From: an uncultured Campylobacter sp.
Lineage (GTDB): Bacteria > Campylobacterota > Campylobacteria > Campylobacterales > Campylobacteraceae
NCBI RefSeq assembly: GCF_938017775.1
Contig: NZ_CALIIU010000067.1
Span: 1-64,000, forward strand
DNA: 64,000 nt
Direction of reading: 5' to 3'
Position 1 is the stretch's first letter; every line of letters starts with the position of its first letter. Below, piece by piece: positions 16,670-24,786 of this stretch. The translations under genes were made by a program, and so were the position numbers. Below the pieces are notes generated by a model, which saw only the letters and a program-made list of their open reading frames with translations, did not search any database and was not told where the DNA came from.

Positions 16670-17929
16670 CTAAATTTTAAGCCCCTTTTTCGCAGCGGCC
16701 TCATCGCAAATGACGGAAAAGCTTAGGTTTGTAATCTCGTCGTGCGACTTGATGAAATCGTTGAGCACTCCTAGTTTTAGCGTCTCGATGCGCTTTAAAT
16801 TTCGCTCGAACTCGCCGAATGCGTAGCCCTTGTAATACTCGCTCTGCGCGATCGCCGCTCGCTTAAACATCGTCTCTTTTTGCAGCACGGCGCTTCCGAT
16901 TAGGAATTTTTTGGCGCTTTTCAGCTCCGATTCGCTCACGCCAGAGGCGATAAATTTCGCGATCTCTGCCTTTACGAGCGCGGCGGCGTTTTGTAAATTT
17001 TCGTTTTTGGTCTGCAGATAGCCCCAAAACTCGCGGCGGCTAAGCTCGAAATCACCGCGCGCATAGACCGAGTACGCAAGCCCGTGCTTAACGCGGATGC
17101 GCTCCATTAGCCTACTGCCGAAACCGCTGCTTCCGAGCACGAAAAGCGCAGTGTTTGCGATGAACTCCTGCTCTTTTGGCAGCGTAAAGGGCGCGCCGAA
17201 GTAGATGTAGGCCTGCTGCGTCTGCTCCTTTTGGATCTTTATCTTTTTCGCATCGCTCGGCGTGAAAAACGGCAGCTCGCGCTTTTCTCCACTTGCAAAG
17301 AGGCTTAGAATTTCCGCGATTTTCGGGTTTTTATCGCTTACGTCGCCGCATAAAACGACGTATAAATTCTCTAAACTCAGCGAGGCGAAAAACTCCCGCA
17401 CGTCCTTCATAGTGATCCGCTCTATGCTCGCCTCGTCGCCTATGAGCGGCCGCTCGAGCCTCGTGCGCGGATACAGAAGCGCTTTTAGGTTGCACGTCGC
17501 GATGTAATCAAACTCGCTTTTTAACACGGCGAGCTCGCCTATGGTTTGCATTTTTAGCTTTTCGAGCACCGAGGGCGTTAAATTGGGCTCTTTAAGCAGC
17601 TCCCGCAGCATATCTAAACCGAAATCGAAGTGCTCTTTTAGGCAGTTTAGCTGGATGCCGAAGGTCTCAAAATTGCTCGCGGCGCTGATTTCGACCGCGC
17701 GGATATCGAGCTTGCGGTGAAATTCGCTCACTCCTAGCGTCTTTGAGCCCTCGCCCAAAACGCCCGCGCAGATACGCGCAAGACCCGGGGTCTTCTCGCT
17801 CACCGCGCCGCTTGCTTTAAAAATTAACTTAAAGCTCGCCACCGGCAGCGAATCGTCGAACTGATACAAAAAGTCGATTTTAGCGCTCTTACCGCCTTTA
17901 GTTTTGAGTGAAATCTCTTTTTTTTCCAT
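16670..17929 (-). CDS. M16 (insulinase) family protein lacking the zinc motif
   Basis: Pitrilysin-fold protein of 419 residues with the two-lobed M16 layout. Active members carry HxxEH near the N terminus. The equivalent stretch here, after KLIFKASGAVSEKTPG, reads LARICAGVLGEGS, with no such histidines or glutamate, so peptidase activity is unlikely. In other bacteria inactive M16 subunits pair with an active partner; none is nearby. The C. jejuni protein in the pyrD-dapA neighbourhood appears related, but pyrD and dapA are absent here. No signal peptide is visible. It could be a structural or regulatory subunit, or a member using other metal ligands. Confidence 0.75.
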   Translation of the reverse strand: MEKKEISLKTKGGKSAKIDFLYQFDDSLPVASFKLIFKASGAVSEKTPGLARICAGVLGEGSKTLGVSEFHRKLDIRAVEISAASNFETFGIQLNCLKEHFDFGLDMLRELLKEPNLTPSVLEKLKMQTIGELAVLKSEFDYIATCNLKALLYPRTRLERPLIGDEASIERITMKDVREFFASLSLENLYVVLCGDVSDKNPKIAEILSLFASGEKRELPFFTPSDAKKIKIQKEQTQQAYIYFGAPFTLPKEQEFIANTALFVLGSSGFGSRLMERIRVKHGLAYSVYARGDFELSRREFWGYLQTKNENLQNAAALVKAEIAKFIASGVSESELKSAKKFLIGSAVLQKETMFKRAAIAQSEYYKGYAFGEFERNLKRIETLKLGVLNDFIKSHDEITNLSFSVICDEAAAKKGLKI

Positions 17930-18555
17930 CGTTTTCCTTTATAAAATTTTTAAATTTTATCGCTCTTGCAGGCGCAGTTTTAAAATTTTGGCGCAGCCGC
18001 GCCGCTTTTTAAATTTGCGCCGGGGCTCGCTTTTAAAATTTTACGCTCGGACGGTTTTACTCATCCTGCTTAAAATTTTAAATTTAATCGCACCACACGT
18101 TTTGTAAAATTTCAGCGCCCTAAACGGCTTCCCGCCGCAGCGCATTCCAGCTATGAGGCGAAATGTATTCGCTAACGCCTAAACGGGGCGTATTGCTGCT
18201 GCCAAACACCACGCAGCTATGCGGCGTAAAAAGCCGCAATATATTTTGTCGCTGCAAACGCGGCAAGCGCCTTCACAAAATGCCTTCTGCGCGCCGTCTA
18301 CGCCGCGCTGATCTCGCAGCGTAGAATTTCGCGTCCAAAAAATTTTAAGGCGAAATTCCACAGCAAAATGAAATTTTGCCGTGCAAATTCCGCTCGTGCC
18401 AGTAAATTTAAACCCACACCCATATCAAAATTTTAAATTTCGTTGCAAAATTCTACTATCGAGAAAATTCGCTATCTGTTTTAAGACAAAATTTTACCGC
18501 TAAATTCTAGCCGTAAGCGCATAAATTCCTGCCGCAAACGCGCAAAAGCCCACAC
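17930..18555. other. gene-free AAATTT-rich spacer
   Basis: 626 bp between mqnC and the M16-like gene. Bases 17935-18115 and 18340-18510 are dense in AAATTT and TAAAATTTTA words. The centre (about 18120-18330) is more G+C-rich with repeated GCxGCxAA-like words and no recognisable gene. Confidence 0.55.
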
Positions 18556-19605
18556 CTAAGCGTACGTCTCCAAAATATCGTAGTTGGTGTTGCGCTTGGC
18601 GGGTATTTCGTCCACGTCGCGGATCAGCGCTATCATCTCGTCCTTGCTCATCCGGAAGCTCGCGCCTGCCGCCTTTACGACGTTTTCCTCCATCATCGTG
18701 CTTCCAAGATCGTTCGCGCCGAATTTCAGCGCCAGCTGCCCGATGTAGCTGCCCTGCGTGACCCAGCTGCTTTGGATGTTTTTAAAATTATCCAGAAATA
18801 GCCGCGAGACGGCGAGCAGGCGCAGGTAGCGGTTCGGGCTTTGCTTTTTGATCTCGGGATGCTCTCGTAAAAGGCGGGTGTTTTGCCCCTGAAAGCTCCA
18901 TAAAATGAACGCTCGAAAGCCGCCCGTGCGGTCTTGCAGCTCGCGGATTTTATCCCAGTGCTCTACGATCTCGCGCGTGCTTTCAAGCGTGCCGAACATC
19001 ATCGTGGCGGTCGTTTTCATGCCGATGCCGTGCGCCTCCTCGTGCACTCTAAGCCACGTGGCGCTGTCGCTTTTGCGCGGCGCTACGAGGTCTCGCACCC
19101 GGTCGCTTAAAATTTCGGCTCCGGCTCCAGGCATCGAGTAAAGCCCCTTGGCTTGCAGCCTGCGAAGTACTTCAAGCGTGCTGATGCCGCTAAGACGCGC
19201 GATATAATCGATCTCGATCGCCGAGAAGCCGTGGATCGTGATGCTCGGGTAATTTTTGTGGATGAACTCCACGAGATCCTCGTACCACTCGATTTTCAGC
19301 TTCGGATGGACGCCGCCTTGAAATAAAATTTGCGTGCCGCCCACGGCGATGAGCCCCTCGATCTTTTCGCTGATCTGCTCAAAGCTCAGCACGTAGGCGT
19401 CTGTGTCGCTTGCGTGGCGATAAAATGCGCAAAATTTGCAATCTATCATGCAGGCGTTGGTGTAGTTTATGTTTCGATCGATGATGAAAGTCGTGACGCG
19501 ATCCGGATGCAGCTCGCGCTTGCGGGCAAACGCCGCGCGTCCAAGCTCGTTTAGATCGGCGTGCTCTATTAAATTTAAGGCTTCATCTATACTTAGTCTT
19601 TTCAA
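18556..19605 (-). CDS. mqnC: cyclic dehypoxanthinyl futalosine synthase (radical SAM)
   Basis: Radical SAM enzyme that cyclises dehypoxanthine futalosine in the futalosine route to menaquinone, the quinone feeding the anaerobic chains in this window. The 349-residue protein has the 4Fe-4S cysteines in NACMIDCKFC (C52, C56, C59), the family's DRNINYTN just before them, and GGVHPKLKIEWYEDL downstream. The start is TTG at 19605, with AAGGA five bases before it and inside the end of hepT. It lies 2 bases after the HepT-like stop codon, so it is probably read from the same transcript as the stomatin/NfeD/toxin-antitoxin genes. Confidence 0.93.
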   Translation of the reverse strand: MKRLSIDEALNLIEHADLNELGRAAFARKRELHPDRVTTFIIDRNINYTNACMIDCKFCAFYRHASDTDAYVLSFEQISEKIEGLIAVGGTQILFQGGVHPKLKIEWYEDLVEFIHKNYPSITIHGFSAIEIDYIARLSGISTLEVLRRLQAKGLYSMPGAGAEILSDRVRDLVAPRKSDSATWLRVHEEAHGIGMKTTATMMFGTLESTREIVEHWDKIRELQDRTGGFRAFILWSFQGQNTRLLREHPEIKKQSPNRYLRLLAVSRLFLDNFKNIQSSWVTQGSYIGQLALKFGANDLGSTMMEENVVKAAGASFRMSKDEMIALIRDVDEIPAKRNTNYDILETYA

Positions 19606-19607
19606 AT

Positions 19608-19982
19608 TTATCCTTCCGATTTGCCTTTGCGATACGGTTTTAGTGCGCTGGTGATTTTTTGATTTAGCGTCGGTAGATAGTCCTTGATCGCTATCTCTAT
19701 CAGCTCAAAATTTAGCCGTTCGTATTCGTGCGAGGCGATATTCCTGGTGGCGTTGATAGCTCTTATTTCATCTTTGCTAAAGATCGCCAAAGCCTGCAAA
19801 TCGTTGCTTTCTTGCAGACCCTTTAGCAGGGCGTGGATATTGATGAACTGCATCATTATCGCAGGCTGCAAAACGTCCTCGTCGGCAAGAGCCTGCGCTA
19901 CGCCGCCCTCGCATTTTTTTAGGATGGATGAAATTTTATCAGATATCTTTTTTAATCGCTCGATGCTTGATCTTTCAAACAT
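19608..19982 (-). CDS. hepT: HEPN-domain toxin HepT
   Basis: Putative RNase toxin of a type VII toxin-antitoxin pair. The 124-residue all-helical protein has the catalytic RX4HXY motif (R80, H85, Y87 in RNIASHEY). In the Shewanella system the partner MntA inactivates HepT by adding AMP units to this tyrosine. Its start overlaps the end of mntA by 8 bases and it ends 2 bases before the mqnC start, so it is embedded in a housekeeping run. Toxicity here is inferred from the intact motif. Confidence 0.85.
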   Translation of the reverse strand: MFERSSIERLKKISDKISSILKKCEGGVAQALADEDVLQPAIMMQFINIHALLKGLQESNDLQALAIFSKDEIRAINATRNIASHEYERLNFELIEIAIKDYLPTLNQKITSALKPYRKGKSEG

Positions 19983-20325
19983 AAATCGCTCCTTGCAGTA
20001 GCTTCATTTTTTCTTCGCGACTTAAAGAGGTAGTATCGCACAGATCGACATTTACATTAAATTTACCGGAGAGCTTTTTTTTAAAATCGTCTAAAAAAAC
20101 CAGCGCCGAAAAAGGGTTTCCTAGATTTTTTACCATTTTTGCCCCGTCGGTTTCGATCGCGATGTCGATGTCTGAAAACGCGTCGGCGCTATCTTTGGCG
20201 TAGCTGCCGAAAAGCCCTAGCTCGGTAACGCCCACCGCAAAAAGCCTCTTTTTTTGCGACGATAAAAATTTTAAAATTTCATCTTTGCTGTTGATCGTTT
20301 TTTTCGGTGCGGTTTTAGCGCTCAC
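19975..20325 (-). CDS. mntA: MNT-type nucleotidyltransferase antitoxin MntA
   Basis: Minimal nucleotidyltransferase of about 116 residues that should AMPylate and silence the HepT protein encoded next. The signature is present: GSYAKD at 40-45, then SDIDIAIE with D52 and D54 as metal ligands. The open frame extends further upstream into the NfeD gene, but a GTG at 20325 has AAGAGG six bases before it, lies one base after the NfeD stop, and gives a normal N terminus, so it is chosen. The tight packing suggests translational coupling to the NfeD/stomatin genes, unusual for a toxin-antitoxin pair, which normally has its own promoter. Confidence 0.82.
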   Translation of the reverse strand: MSAKTAPKKTINSKDEILKFLSSQKKRLFAVGVTELGLFGSYAKDSADAFSDIDIAIETDGAKMVKNLGNPFSALVFLDDFKKKLSGKFNVNVDLCDTTSLSREEKMKLLQGAIYV

Positions 20326-20326
20326 T

Positions 20327-20899
20327 CTATGCCTCTTTCGGATCTGCGGACGCTTCTTGTTTAGCGTCAGAGCTTTGCGCGTCTTTGCTTGCGGCGGCGT
20401 TAGAATTTTTATCGTCGGCACTCGTGCTGTCCGCGCCGCCTAAATTTGCGTAGCCGTCATTTAAATTTACGCCGTCTGCGCCGCTAGAATTTCGACTGCT
20501 ATCTTTTTTAATCACGATCTGGCCGTTTTTTACGCCTAAAATTTCGACGCGGTCGCCCTCGTTAAGATCCGAAATTTCATCGCTTTTCCAAAACGTGCCT
20601 TTGAAATATACCATGCCGTTTTTGACGGTGCCGGTGCCGCTTTCGTCTAAAAAATTATCCTTATGCTTCTCTTCTGGTTTGAAAAAGCGTGATTTTAGCG
20701 GCTTTTTAAATGCGATTAGAAGCACGAAAGAAAGCACGAACGAAAGTAGAATTTGCACGTCCCAATCAAGATGAAAACCGAAGCTCAAAAGCCCCGTGAT
20801 GAAAAATCCAGCGCTGAAAAATATAAAGGTAAAATCCATCACCAAAAGCTCGACGATCGCCAAAATCACGCCGATTATGATAAAAATCAGCGCGTTCAT
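20327..20899 (-). CDS. NfeD-like membrane protein with a low-complexity tail
   Basis: Partner of the stomatin-like protein encoded upstream. The 190-residue protein has two to three membrane helices in the first 70 residues, then an OB-fold domain (VYFKGTFWKSD, GDRVEILGVKNGQIVIKK) typical of the short NfeD type. Residues from about 133 to the end form an Asn/Ser/Asp/Ala-rich tail (GADG, GADSTSADD, AAASKDAQSS) with no fold. It overlaps the stomatin gene as ATGA. Such pairs are thought to scaffold membrane microdomains. The tail is one of several low-complexity extensions in the window. Confidence 0.85.
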   Translation of the reverse strand: MNALIFIIIGVILAIVELLVMDFTFIFFSAGFFITGLLSFGFHLDWDVQILLSFVLSFVLLIAFKKPLKSRFFKPEEKHKDNFLDESGTGTVKNGMVYFKGTFWKSDEISDLNEGDRVEILGVKNGQIVIKKDSSRNSSGADGVNLNDGYANLGGADSTSADDKNSNAAASKDAQSSDAKQEASADPKEA

Positions 20900-21816
20900 T
20901 TGAGCTCCTTCGCGCCGTTTTTGCCGAAGAATTCTTTAAGCACGCTAAGAGAGCCGATAAGCTCGCTCGTTTCGTAAGGGATCAAAATTTTATCCTTGCT
21001 CGGGTTTTTGGATAGCTCGCTAAAAGCATTTACGCGACCCTGCGCGAGCAGGTATTCGGCGGCGAAGTGTGACGAGCCCATCGCGATATTGATGCTCTCC
21101 ATCGCGTCTTTTTGACCTTGCGCAAGCGCGATCTGCTCGTATTTTTTCGCATCCGCCATACGCTCGATCGCCTCGGCTTCGAGCACCTTCTCCTGCTTTA
21201 GCGCCTCGGCGTTTCGGATGAGGGCTGCTTTTTCCGCCTCGGCTTTAAGCTCGATCGCGCGCTTTTCGCGCTCGGCTTTCATCTGCATATTCATCGCCTC
21301 TTCGATGCCGTGCGGTACCGAAATTTCGGAGATCTCCACGCGCATGATCTTTACCCCCCAGTTATCCGCAGCGTCGCCCAAAGCGATTTGTAGCTTGGAA
21401 TTTAGCTGATCGCGCGAGCTAAGCGTGCTGTCTAAGCTCATCTCGCCGATCGCGCTACGTAGCGTGGTCATCGCTAAATTTGAAATCGCGCGGCGATAAT
21501 CCTCGACGTTGTAAAGCGCCATCTTACCGTCGATGACTTTTAAAAACACGATACCATCCACGCTTATGTTGACATTATCTTTGGTGATGACCTGCTGCTT
21601 GCTGATGTCTACGAGCTGCTCGCGCACGCTCATCTTCGCGCGCACCGCGTCAAAAAACGGCACGATGATGTGAAAGCCGCCGTCAAGCACCTTGTGAAAG
21701 CGACCCAGCCGCTCGATGATTAAAATTTCCGATTGTGAGACGATCTTGACCCCCATCTTTAGAACTGCCGCGATGAGGACGCAAAATACTATTACCGTAG
21801 TTACGAACCCTTCCAT
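20896..21816 (-). CDS. SPFH/stomatin-like protein (QmcA type)
   Basis: Membrane-anchored scaffold protein of 306 residues. It has one N-terminal membrane segment (about residues 4-22), the SPFH domain (VSQSEILIIERLGRF and onward), and a long charged coiled coil rich in AEREKRAIELKAEAEKA. It probably oligomerises in the inner membrane with the NfeD-like protein and may influence membrane protease activity, as its relatives do. The frame extends 9 codons upstream, but the ATG at 21816 has AGGAG six bases before it and opens the membrane anchor. A TGCTATAAT extended -10 lies about 27 bases upstream. Confidence 0.88.
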   Translation of the reverse strand: MEGFVTTVIVFCVLIAAVLKMGVKIVSQSEILIIERLGRFHKVLDGGFHIIVPFFDAVRAKMSVREQLVDISKQQVITKDNVNISVDGIVFLKVIDGKMALYNVEDYRRAISNLAMTTLRSAIGEMSLDSTLSSRDQLNSKLQIALGDAADNWGVKIMRVEISEISVPHGIEEAMNMQMKAEREKRAIELKAEAEKAALIRNAEALKQEKVLEAEAIERMADAKKYEQIALAQGQKDAMESINIAMGSSHFAAEYLLAQGRVNAFSELSKNPSKDKILIPYETSELIGSLSVLKEFFGKNGAKELK

Positions 21817-21842
21817 TTTCACTCCTGAATTAAAATTTCGCA

Positions 21843-21848
21843 ATTATA
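21843..21848 (-). promoter_or_regulatory. extended -10 box for the stomatin-nfeD-mntA-hepT-mqnC run
   Basis: TGCTATAAT on the minus strand is a full TGN extended -10 match, about 27 bases ahead of the stomatin start. It is the only clear promoter before this five-gene run, so the toxin-antitoxin pair is likely transcribed from it. Confidence 0.55.
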
Positions 21849-21932
21849 GCATTTTTATCTTATTTTGGCTTTTAAGGCGCGTCGTGATACAATTTCGCTA
21901 GATTTTTTATATTAAATACGGGATAAAATTTT

Positions 21933-23123
21933 ATGATCAGATACATCGTGCTGCTTCGACATTCACGCAACTACCGCCTGCTCTTTTCGGCGGGTTTTAT
22001 ATGTATGTTCGGCTTGTGGTTTTCGGTGGTGGGGGTCGCTACGCTGCTGATTGAGCTTGGCGCGCCGGTGTGGGCGATTACGGCGGTGGGCGTCGTTTCG
22101 TTCGTGCCGAACGTTTTTTTAGCGCCCATTAACGGCATCATTGTGGATAAATTTCAACCAAAGCCTCTGATGACGGCGATGTTTATAACCGAGATGATCA
22201 GTATTTTCATGCTGATTTTTATCGATAGTTTGGATTATCTGTGGCTGTTGCTTCTGATCGTAGTCGTGCGCAGCGTCGCAGGCACGCTGTTTTTTCAAAC
22301 CGAATCCTCTACGCTGCCGAAATTCCTAAGCCGCCCCTATCTCAAGCTTGCTAATGAGATGACGGGCATTATCTGGACGATCACATATACTTTCGGCATG
22401 GCGAGCGCGGGTATTTTTATCCACTATTTCGGCGTGCGAGCGGCGTTTATTTTGGATTTTTGCTTATATGTTTTTTCATTTTTCATCCTGCTGCGGCTAA
22501 ATTTTAAAGACCTCGCAAGAAACGCGCGTGAGCCGGTGTTTAAGATGCTAAAGGAGGGCTTTTCTTACCTGCGCTCGCACCCTTTGGTGGTGCATCTCAT
22601 CGTCCTTCACGCCTTCGTCGCCGTCACCACCTACGACAATCTCATCGCGCTTCTTGCGAAATACCGCTACAAAGAGATTTTAAGCGCGTCTCTAGTCATC
22701 GGGCTTATGAATATGTCGCGCTCGGCGGCTGCATTTTTCGGACAGATATGGCTAAGCAAGATCGTAAACAAGCACACCTTTTTTTGGATCCTGCTTGGGC
22801 AGTTTGCGGGCATCGCGCTGTGGGCGGCGCTGGAGTTTAACTACTGGCTTTCGTTTGCGGGCATGATTGCGGCGGGATTTTTCATCACGACGGTGTGGTC
22901 GTATTCTTTTACGCAGCTGCAAAGCCACGTCGATAGGGAGTTTTTCGGGCGCGTCATCGCTTACAACGATATGGCGTATTTCATCGTCGCCACGCTCGTG
23001 TCGGCTGCGATCGGATTTTTCTTCGAGCTTGGATTTTCGCTTTCGCAAATCACCTTCGGCATGGGCTTTATGTTCGCAATCGCGGCGTTTTATTATAAAT
23101 TTTTGATCTACGAAAAAATTTAA
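21933..23123 (+). CDS. MFS transporter (EntS/MFS_3-like)
   Basis: Inner-membrane protein of 396 residues with about 12 predicted helices and no soluble domain. The layout (short cytoplasmic N terminus RHSRNYRLLFSAGF, VDKFQPKPLM in the helix 2-3 loop) resembles drug or siderophore exporters of the EntS/MFS_3 type. The substrate cannot be read. It faces a second MFS gene, ending 10 bp away tail to tail. A TACAAT-like -10 lies near 21888-21893. It is divergent from the stomatin gene. Confidence 0.82.
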   Translation: MIRYIVLLRHSRNYRLLFSAGFICMFGLWFSVVGVATLLIELGAPVWAITAVGVVSFVPNVFLAPINGIIVDKFQPKPLMTAMFITEMISIFMLIFIDSLDYLWLLLLIVVVRSVAGTLFFQTESSTLPKFLSRPYLKLANEMTGIIWTITYTFGMASAGIFIHYFGVRAAFILDFCLYVFSFFILLRLNFKDLARNAREPVFKMLKEGFSYLRSHPLVVHLIVLHAFVAVTTYDNLIALLAKYRYKEILSASLVIGLMNMSRSAAAFFGQIWLSKIVNKHTFFWILLGQFAGIALWAALEFNYWLSFAGMIAAGFFITTVWSYSFTQLQSHVDREFFGRVIAYNDMAYFIVATLVSAAIGFFFELGFSLSQITFGMGFMFAIAAFYYKFLIYEKI

Positions 23124-23133
23124 AATCAAGCCG

Positions 23134-24285
23134 TTATCTTTTAGGCGCGATCTCGGGGCGAAAGATAGCAAATATAAATAAAAAGCTCATCGCCGCAAAA
23201 AACACCCAGATAAAGCCGTTTGCGCCCAAACATTTCATCATCGCGCCGATTATCAAAGGCGAACAGAGCGACGCGCTCGAATAGATAAAAAGCATTGCCG
23301 CCGAAATTTGCACGCGAGATGCGCCTTCACCGGTGATGGAGTCGTTTGCGCGCGCGATGGCAAGCGAATACAAAGGAAAGGCGCCGAATCCTAACATCAG
23401 CGCAAGTGCGCACGTTAGGATGAAGCTTTTAGCAAAAAATAGCGCCGCGCAGGCTACGATACCGATGGCGCAAACTATCATTATGGCGCGTTTGCGACCA
23501 AACTTATCTGAAATAGTGCCACAGACGAGCTGCGCTAAGAAGCCTCCTGCCATCGCCGATCCCATAAATGCGCCCACCGAGCCCACTCCAAGCCCTGCGC
23601 TTAGCACGAAAACGCTCGCCATCGAAAAAAAGCCGTTAATCAAAATGCCCGCGCAAACTACCGTTGCAAACGCAAGCGGCGGCACTATTGAAATTTGCGG
23701 CATAGAAATTCGCATGCGAGCGGGAACCCTAGGAGGGTTGAAGCGGATTAAATTTACCGGCAGCAGCGCTAGGATGATGAAAAATGCGCTTAGCACGAAA
23801 ACTTTCATCGTTCCGAAATTTAGCGCTAAAATTGCAACTCCTATCGCAAACGCGCCGTAAAAAACCGCTTCGTAGATCGCCAGCACGCGGGAGCGGATGG
23901 AGTTTGTGATCTTTGAGTTTATCCAGCTTTCGATTATCATCAAAAGCGCGTAGTAGCAAAAGCCCAAAATAAAGCGCAAAATCGCCCAATACACGAGGTT
24001 TGAGCCAAGATCGTGCAGCATTGCCGCGATGCCGAAAAGCGCCGTAAAGACTGCGTATGCCCGCACGTACGAGAGCGCGCCGATTATCGAAGGCACGAAA
24101 AAGCCGCTAAAGATCGCTCCTAAAAAGAAAAACGCCGAAATCGCTCCGATCTCAAGCTCGCTGTGGCCGGATTCTTTTAGCATGATGCCCGCGCTTGCGA
24201 TGACTAGCGCGTCGCCGATAAACATAAAGAAAATCCCCAGAAATAAAGGGCTTAGCGAGCGTGCCGCACGCATGGATTCAAACAA
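23134..24285 (-). CDS. MFS transporter (YcaD-like)
   Basis: Inner-membrane transporter of 383 residues with about 12 helices. GDALVIASAGIML in helix 1 and FGRKRAIMIVC in the central loop are typical of the YcaD-type branch of the major facilitator family. Substrate unknown. The start is TTG at 24285 with AAGGA seven bases before it. It converges on the other MFS gene but differs enough in sequence that a recent duplication is unlikely. Confidence 0.82.
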   Translation of the reverse strand: MFESMRAARSLSPLFLGIFFMFIGDALVIASAGIMLKESGHSELEIGAISAFFFLGAIFSGFFVPSIIGALSYVRAYAVFTALFGIAAMLHDLGSNLVYWAILRFILGFCYYALLMIIESWINSKITNSIRSRVLAIYEAVFYGAFAIGVAILALNFGTMKVFVLSAFFIILALLPVNLIRFNPPRVPARMRISMPQISIVPPLAFATVVCAGILINGFFSMASVFVLSAGLGVGSVGAFMGSAMAGGFLAQLVCGTISDKFGRKRAIMIVCAIGIVACAALFFAKSFILTCALALMLGFGAFPLYSLAIARANDSITGEGASRVQISAAMLFIYSSASLCSPLIIGAMMKCLGANGFIWVFFAAMSFLFIFAIFRPEIAPKR

Positions 24286-24786
24286 TGACTTTTCCTTGGA
24301 ATTAAATTTGGCGTTATTGTAGCCTTTTATTGATTAAAGCTCGGTTTTTATATAAAAATATTTGAAAAATTTCGATTCGGATAGGGATTTTAAAAAGATG
24401 CGAAAATTTATAAAGAAAAATCAAGCCAAAATTTTATCGCAGATGCCTAAGATCAGGTGTAGGTAGCGCGCCGAAAAGCCCAGCGTGCGATAAAATTTTA
24501 TCGCAGCGGTTTTAAAACGACGTGAGCGTTTAAATTTATAGGCAAACCTGTAACGAAGCGCTAAAATTTTAATCCAAACATTAAAGCTCCGGCAGTCTCG
24601 CCTCGTCGCATCAAAGAGACGAGTTTTATTAAAAAAAGCTCTGCAGCCAAAGCGGCTATCCGCGCGGCTAAATTTCAAAGTAAAATTTCAATCTTTGCGG
24701 ATAAATTTATGCGGCTTGCTTCAAAGATAAAATTTTAAAATTTCATAGAGCAAAACCGGGGCGCAAAAGGCGCGGAATTTAAAATT
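24286..24786. other. gene-free AAATTT-rich spacer
   Basis: 501 bp between the MFS gene and msbA. No credible frame; a minus-strand shadow frame at 24421-24678 is Arg/Phe/Lys-rich because it reads through AAATTT words. TAAAATTTTA words recur throughout. Confidence 0.6.

Noticed and set aside
20326..20421. MntA start further upstream, inside the NfeD gene
   Set aside because: The longer frame has a Lys/Arg-rich, non-conserved N terminus and no ribosome site; GTG at 20325 is well placed.
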